From Gnetum montanum (lineage: Eukaryota > Streptophyta > Gnetopsida > Gnetales > Gnetaceae): DNA of 64,000 nucleotides. The stretch is taken from NCBI GenBank assembly GCA_015680685.1, contig MNCI01020719.1, forward strand, positions 228,276 through 292,275, given 5' to 3'. The position numbers were made by a program, and so were the translations under genes. The stretch's first letter is position 1, and the number at the start of each line of letters is the position of its first letter. The notes under the pieces are model-generated. The model did no database searches, was not told the DNA's origin, and worked only from the letters and a program-made list of their open reading frames with translations. Below are positions 60,191-64,000 of the stretch, piece after piece.

Positions 60191-61710
60191 TCAACAGATG
60201 GACATGCACGCTCAATTTTTTGGATCTCCTCCTTCCAAATAAATCATGGGGGAGATGGCCATCCATGGTGATTAATCAAAGTGGCTCCTCAGTTTTCATT
60301 TTTTTTTCTATTTTTCACCATTTTTATTTTACACCATTTTTAGTACATTTTTTATTTCTTGAATATTTTACAATTTCTTCTATATTTCCCTTTATTTGGT
60401 TTGAATTTTCCTAATGATTTTCTCATATTTTTCTTCTTTTCCTTTATTGCCATCAAGACTTGATTCAACTATAGCTATCACTAATGATGGTTTGTACTAT
60501 AATGGTATTTGATTAATAATGTCTAGATTTTATCTTTGAATTTTGATGTTGATAACTAAGACATGGTTTCTTTTCAAGATAATAAGTAGTGAGTCCACAT
60601 CATCCACCCATCCACAAAACTCTATGGTGTTCCCTTGTTTGGAAAGTATGAAGTCCCTTCTTAAATGAAACTTTTAATGAACTTATGACCTTGGTAGTTT
60701 CAAAACTTGGGAAGGATTAAATGGATAAACAAGGGTGTGACTTCAAGAAGATTTGATGCTCTTTGTATTTTCCTACCCTCTTAGGTGCATGAGTATTTCC
60801 ATGAATTTCTCACCATTTTGCTATTAACCAATAACAAGAAGTAAAGTCTTTGCATAGTGTAGTTCCCATTCAAAAAATCCAAAAATTTATTAAAAAATAA
60901 TGGAAATTCCAAACACACACCTTAAAAAAAATAATGGGCTACATGCATTGGTTATGAAACTAGAAAGACATATTACCCATGCCTAAAGGTCCCCTCTAAC
61001 TAAGGCTCATCTCACTTCCTACTTCTCTTTTCTTCTCTTTTAGGAATGGTGATTGATCTGTGGGGATATTCTTACACCTTGCGGATGGACAAGTCTAAGA
61101 GTGTTAATGAAAACTCACTAAAAGTGATTAGTTTTAATTTGGACTAAGGATGAATATTATCAGGTCATATTAACCACAAAATTCACAAGGGACTTCATGT
61201 GACCACAATACAAGACTACATTCCATCCTCTACATCATCTACCTATGCTTCCCATAACTCACCTCACTACCTTTTCTCATGTTCATTCAATGTCCTAGTT
61301 TGATATGGTCAAAATTCTTTGATAGTTTCTTTGGTGATTCAGTTCTTAACTAACCATAACCATTAATCATCCATAGGGATCCACAGAACCCTTGGTTTGA
61401 GGACATGAAAGGGCATTAAGGACATGAGCTTGCTATGGGGAGGATCCACTTGCAAATGCCTTTGTTAGGTTGGTTAAGTTCCTCGTCCCTTAGGCATTTT
61501 TTACATTCAAAACTTCTGCATTCCATGTTGATTACATCTAATTGTGTACTTCCTCATTCAAATTTTCCACATAAAATCTCTTTTTTTGTGAATTCTCTAG
61601 CCCTTTTCATGAATTTCATCATGTTCTAGGCTTCCTTTGGGCTTCACTTTTATTGAAAATTTTTCTTATTTTTCATTGATTTTTCAAAGTGCAGAATTTT
61701 CACACACAGA
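60191..61710 (+). other. Non-coding spacer after integrase
   Basis: Collinear with 41641-43162, starting with CATGGGGGAGATGGCCATCC at 60246. No gene seen. Confidence 0.65.
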
Positions 61711-61803
61711 TGTGTCAATGCGATCTCATTGACGTAACCAACTACATCGAAGCAACCCCGTCAATGTGATCACATTGATGCAATAGAAAAATTCTATATA
61801 TGT
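61711..61803 (+). promoter_or_regulatory. Internal U3-like promoter block of the 53-62 kb element
   Basis: Repeats of the GTCAATGCGATCTCATTGACG / ACATTGATGCAAT kind are followed by TTCTATATATG (61793-61803), about 170 bases before the ATG position aligned with 43411. The repeats are similar in kind to this element's LTR U3 but less exactly shared than in the other two cases. Confidence 0.5.
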
Positions 61804-61980
61804 GTACCCACACTTAACCAATTTTGCACATTTTACCTTAAAAACCCAAGGAGTTTTTTAAGTTTTCAAATCCATGAGCCTTCTAGACCCCATATCTCTC
61901 ATACTGCTTATCTGATTAACCCCATTCTTCAATCCTATAGCTACCAAAAATGAAAAAAGGCCCCTCAAGTTCATGTTACT

Positions 61981-63128
61981 GTTTAGGCTAGAGATCCTTC
62001 CAGATGATTAGACATTGAAAAGAACCCTCAGAAACTTAGGGGCCCCAAGCCACCATCATTCCTTAGGGGCCACAAGTCCCTCACTTTTAACTTGGGGGTT
62101 CAAGGCCCCCATCATTCCTTAGAGGCCTTAGGCCCCTCACCCCACCATGAATGAGTGATAGTGACATCACACACACCTTAGGCTAGGGTTGAACTAGTTG
62201 CAACAGTTGATAGACCTCCATCAAAAGAGGAAGACACATCCCAAAAGTTGCTATCTTAGGGTGCTACCTCCAGTTTCGAGGAGCAACAATGGCACCATCC
62301 AAAGTAGTAGTGGGAGGGTTTTACCACCTCACAAATAGAGGAAGCAATAGTAACTTCACCCCTAAACCAATGACCTTAAGGTGAAACCTCAAACAAGAGA
62401 GGATGCTGAAGAAACATTGTACACTTGAGGCAAAGAAAGAGGCCCCTATCTTTTATGTCACCCTTTAGGCTATAGGTACAACCTACTAAGAACATCAGAC
62501 AAGTCATGCATTCCTTCCAGTTAGACATTCTAAATGCCCCAACAACCTCATAATCGACCACAACTAACTCCCTAGAAATGTAAATCCCAGTAGCCAAGCT
62601 CTCTACAATGAGACCCAAAGAAATTGGTAGTAAGTTGATTAGAGAGTGAGGATCTCAAAATCCTAGGTAAGGTAACAACAGTTATGTCATTAATCAAACA
62701 TTAGCTTATTGGTCTTTGACCAAAAGGATTGAATCATCTTACCAAAACCATGAGTGAGCCATAGGGAAGGTTATCATTGTTTGAGATTTTCACTATCTGG
62801 GATTTTTGCTTTAAAGAATTGTTGCACCTAAGAATTTTGCTCTTAATATAGATGATGATGAAATTATACTTTTCACCTCCTAGAGGGATCCATAAAACCT
62901 TAAACTTGGGGGCCTCATAGCTCCCTCTAGGAGGGTTTTCTGGGTGTGTTTTCACACCTCACCTCACCTCCCTTCAAGAGGGTTATCACTGTCTGGGATG
63001 ACTTATTTGCACTAGATAATTTTCATTTATAATATATCATTATAAAATGATACTTTTTCACACCCCAAATGGAAAAAGGCTCCTTACTCTTAAGCAAATA
63101 TTATATACATAATAATAATAATAGCAAG
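61981..63128. other. Unassigned stretch with G/C-rich repeats
   Basis: No gene recognised. CCATCATTCCTTAGGGGCC occurs at 62053-62071 and again near 62109 (AGAGGCC). From 62770 to 63070 a TATCA(C/T)TGT(C/T)TG(G)GAT phrase and a CTCCC(T/A)-rich block repeat. Confidence 0.45.
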
Positions 63129-64000
63129 TGATGAGACGCGACCTACATGTGCCACGATATCTATAAATAAGAGGCGGCACTCCCTTCATTTCCTAATCCT
63201 GGCTAGAAGTAGCGAAGCTCTGGCAGATTGATCACTCCAGAGTTAGAATTTTTCCCATGTGCCCGCAGTAGGAGTCCTAGAGTGAACGGCTCTTTATTCA
63301 AGCAGCTTGTAACCTGAACCCAAGTTGTGTACGGCAATAAAGACGAACTTGATTGGATAAACCTTGCAGCATGTGGTTTCATTTATTGTTCTTTATTTAC
63401 TGCTTTCCTAGTGTGCACAAGTACGACTTGATTACGAGCGTCTACGGACGTGTACGGCTAGTCAAGGAATCGGCTGCTTGTCGCAACGCATGAGTACGAC
63501 TTGATTACGAGCATTGGCTGCTTGGTAACCCAGTAGCGTATTCCAGGATTCTGCGCTTGGTAATCCCAGTGGTAGTCCAATGTGTACGGCTAGTCAAGGA
63601 ATCGGCTACTCATTGCTAGGCTAGAACGTGTGATAAGTACGACTTAGTTACGAGCACCCACGGGTGTGTACGGCTAGCTAAGGAATCGGCTGCTTATCAC
63701 ACTTAAGCTAAATAGGTGCCTCAGTACGACCACTTCGAGCACTTGCGTTACGTGTGGTGATCCCAGTAACGATTAGCGTTTGGTAAGCCACAGTTGCATA
63801 GTTCAGGGTGTGTCCGGTAAGTGGGAACGGATGCTGACGCTAGTTAATTTAGACTTAGGACATTAGTTAGAGTTAGCTTAGTTTCTCAACCCTTTCCTCT
63901 GATAGCATAGAAGATAAACCGAAAAATACCAAAAAAATCACATACCTCAGACTTGCTTAACCATACACCGTGACACTTACAAGCAAGCCTGGGAAGACAA
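63129..64000 (+). repeat. LTR of the palindrome family, cut by the window end
   Basis: It begins TGATGAGACGCGACC. U3 is only about 35 bp before the CTATAAATAAGAGGCGGC TATA region (63160-63177), and of the palindrome array only one CGATATC relic remains. R/U5 has several CGTGTACGGCTA and AAGGAATCGGCT modules (63420-63690), as in the solo LTR. The right end is outside the window, so solo or full element cannot be told. Confidence 0.85.

Larger units (their letters stand above)
53101..61980 (+). mobile_element. Ty3/gypsy element with 5' LTR, truncated at the extra ORF
   Basis: 5' LTR, PBS, gag, protease, RT, RNase H, integrase, spacer and internal promoter-like block are present in order. Homology to the family ends just after the expected ATG of the extra ORF (about 61973), and no 3' LTR of this element follows. 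It is a close relative of the 36-46 kb element. Confidence 0.85.

Overview
The window is plant nuclear DNA. The evidence is one complete, intron-bearing rosette-type cellulose synthase (CesA) gene surrounded by LTR retrotransposons with plant tRNA-Asp-type primer-binding sites, L1-type LINE pieces and tRNA-derived SINEs. The gene is mostly intact while nearly everything around it is decayed, nested transposon DNA. That, and a CesA protein that mixes CesA4-like and CesA7-like signatures, fits a large genome such as a conifer or another non-angiosperm vascular plant. The taxon is an inference.

Layout. (1) 1-23472, minus strand: an old Ty3/gypsy element interrupted by younger ones. Its LTR (12813-13163 and 21892-22501, ending at 23472), PBS and gag lie on the right and its protease/RT/RNase H lies at 1-2144. 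A complete non-autonomous element (13164-21891, target duplication CCACA) and a plus-strand solo LTR (22502-23461, target duplication ATGAC) sit inside its LTR. A second non-autonomous element (5' LTR 9486-10159) entered between its gag and protease. The left end of that second element is missing, and a 1.16 kb inverted copy of the CesA promoter, 5' leader and first intron (2145-3308) fills the break. (2) 23473-25487: a LINE fragment and a SINE cluster. (3) 25488-33866: CesA promoter, leader, 5'UTR intron and 14 coding exons encoding 1097 aa. A LINE remnant lies in one intron. (4) 33867-36360: AT-rich 3' flank. (5) 36365-46705, plus strand: a 5'-truncated gypsy element in the order gag, protease, RT, RNase H, integrase, spacer, extra ORF, 3' LTR. 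(6) 46706-50600, minus strand: a decayed L1-type LINE. (7) 53101-61980, plus strand: a related gypsy element with its 5' LTR, lost just after the start of the extra ORF. (8) 63129-64000: another LTR cut by the window edge.

The most interesting observation concerns the gypsy family. Each element carries an additional ORF, far from the LTR, for a protein with a globular N-terminal half and a long coiled-coil half. About 165-200 nt upstream of its ATG lies a second promoter-like block: a U3-type repeat plus a TATA box. The repeat there matches the repeat in the LTR of the same subfamily: a CG-rich GATATCGCGTACGCGATATC palindrome in one, CGACTAGGCC/ATTGACTAGGTCC repeats in another. The non-autonomous members have lost all of pol but keep gag and this ORF with its private promoter-like block. 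This suggests a two-transcript retrotransposon in which LTR and internal promoters are kept in register.
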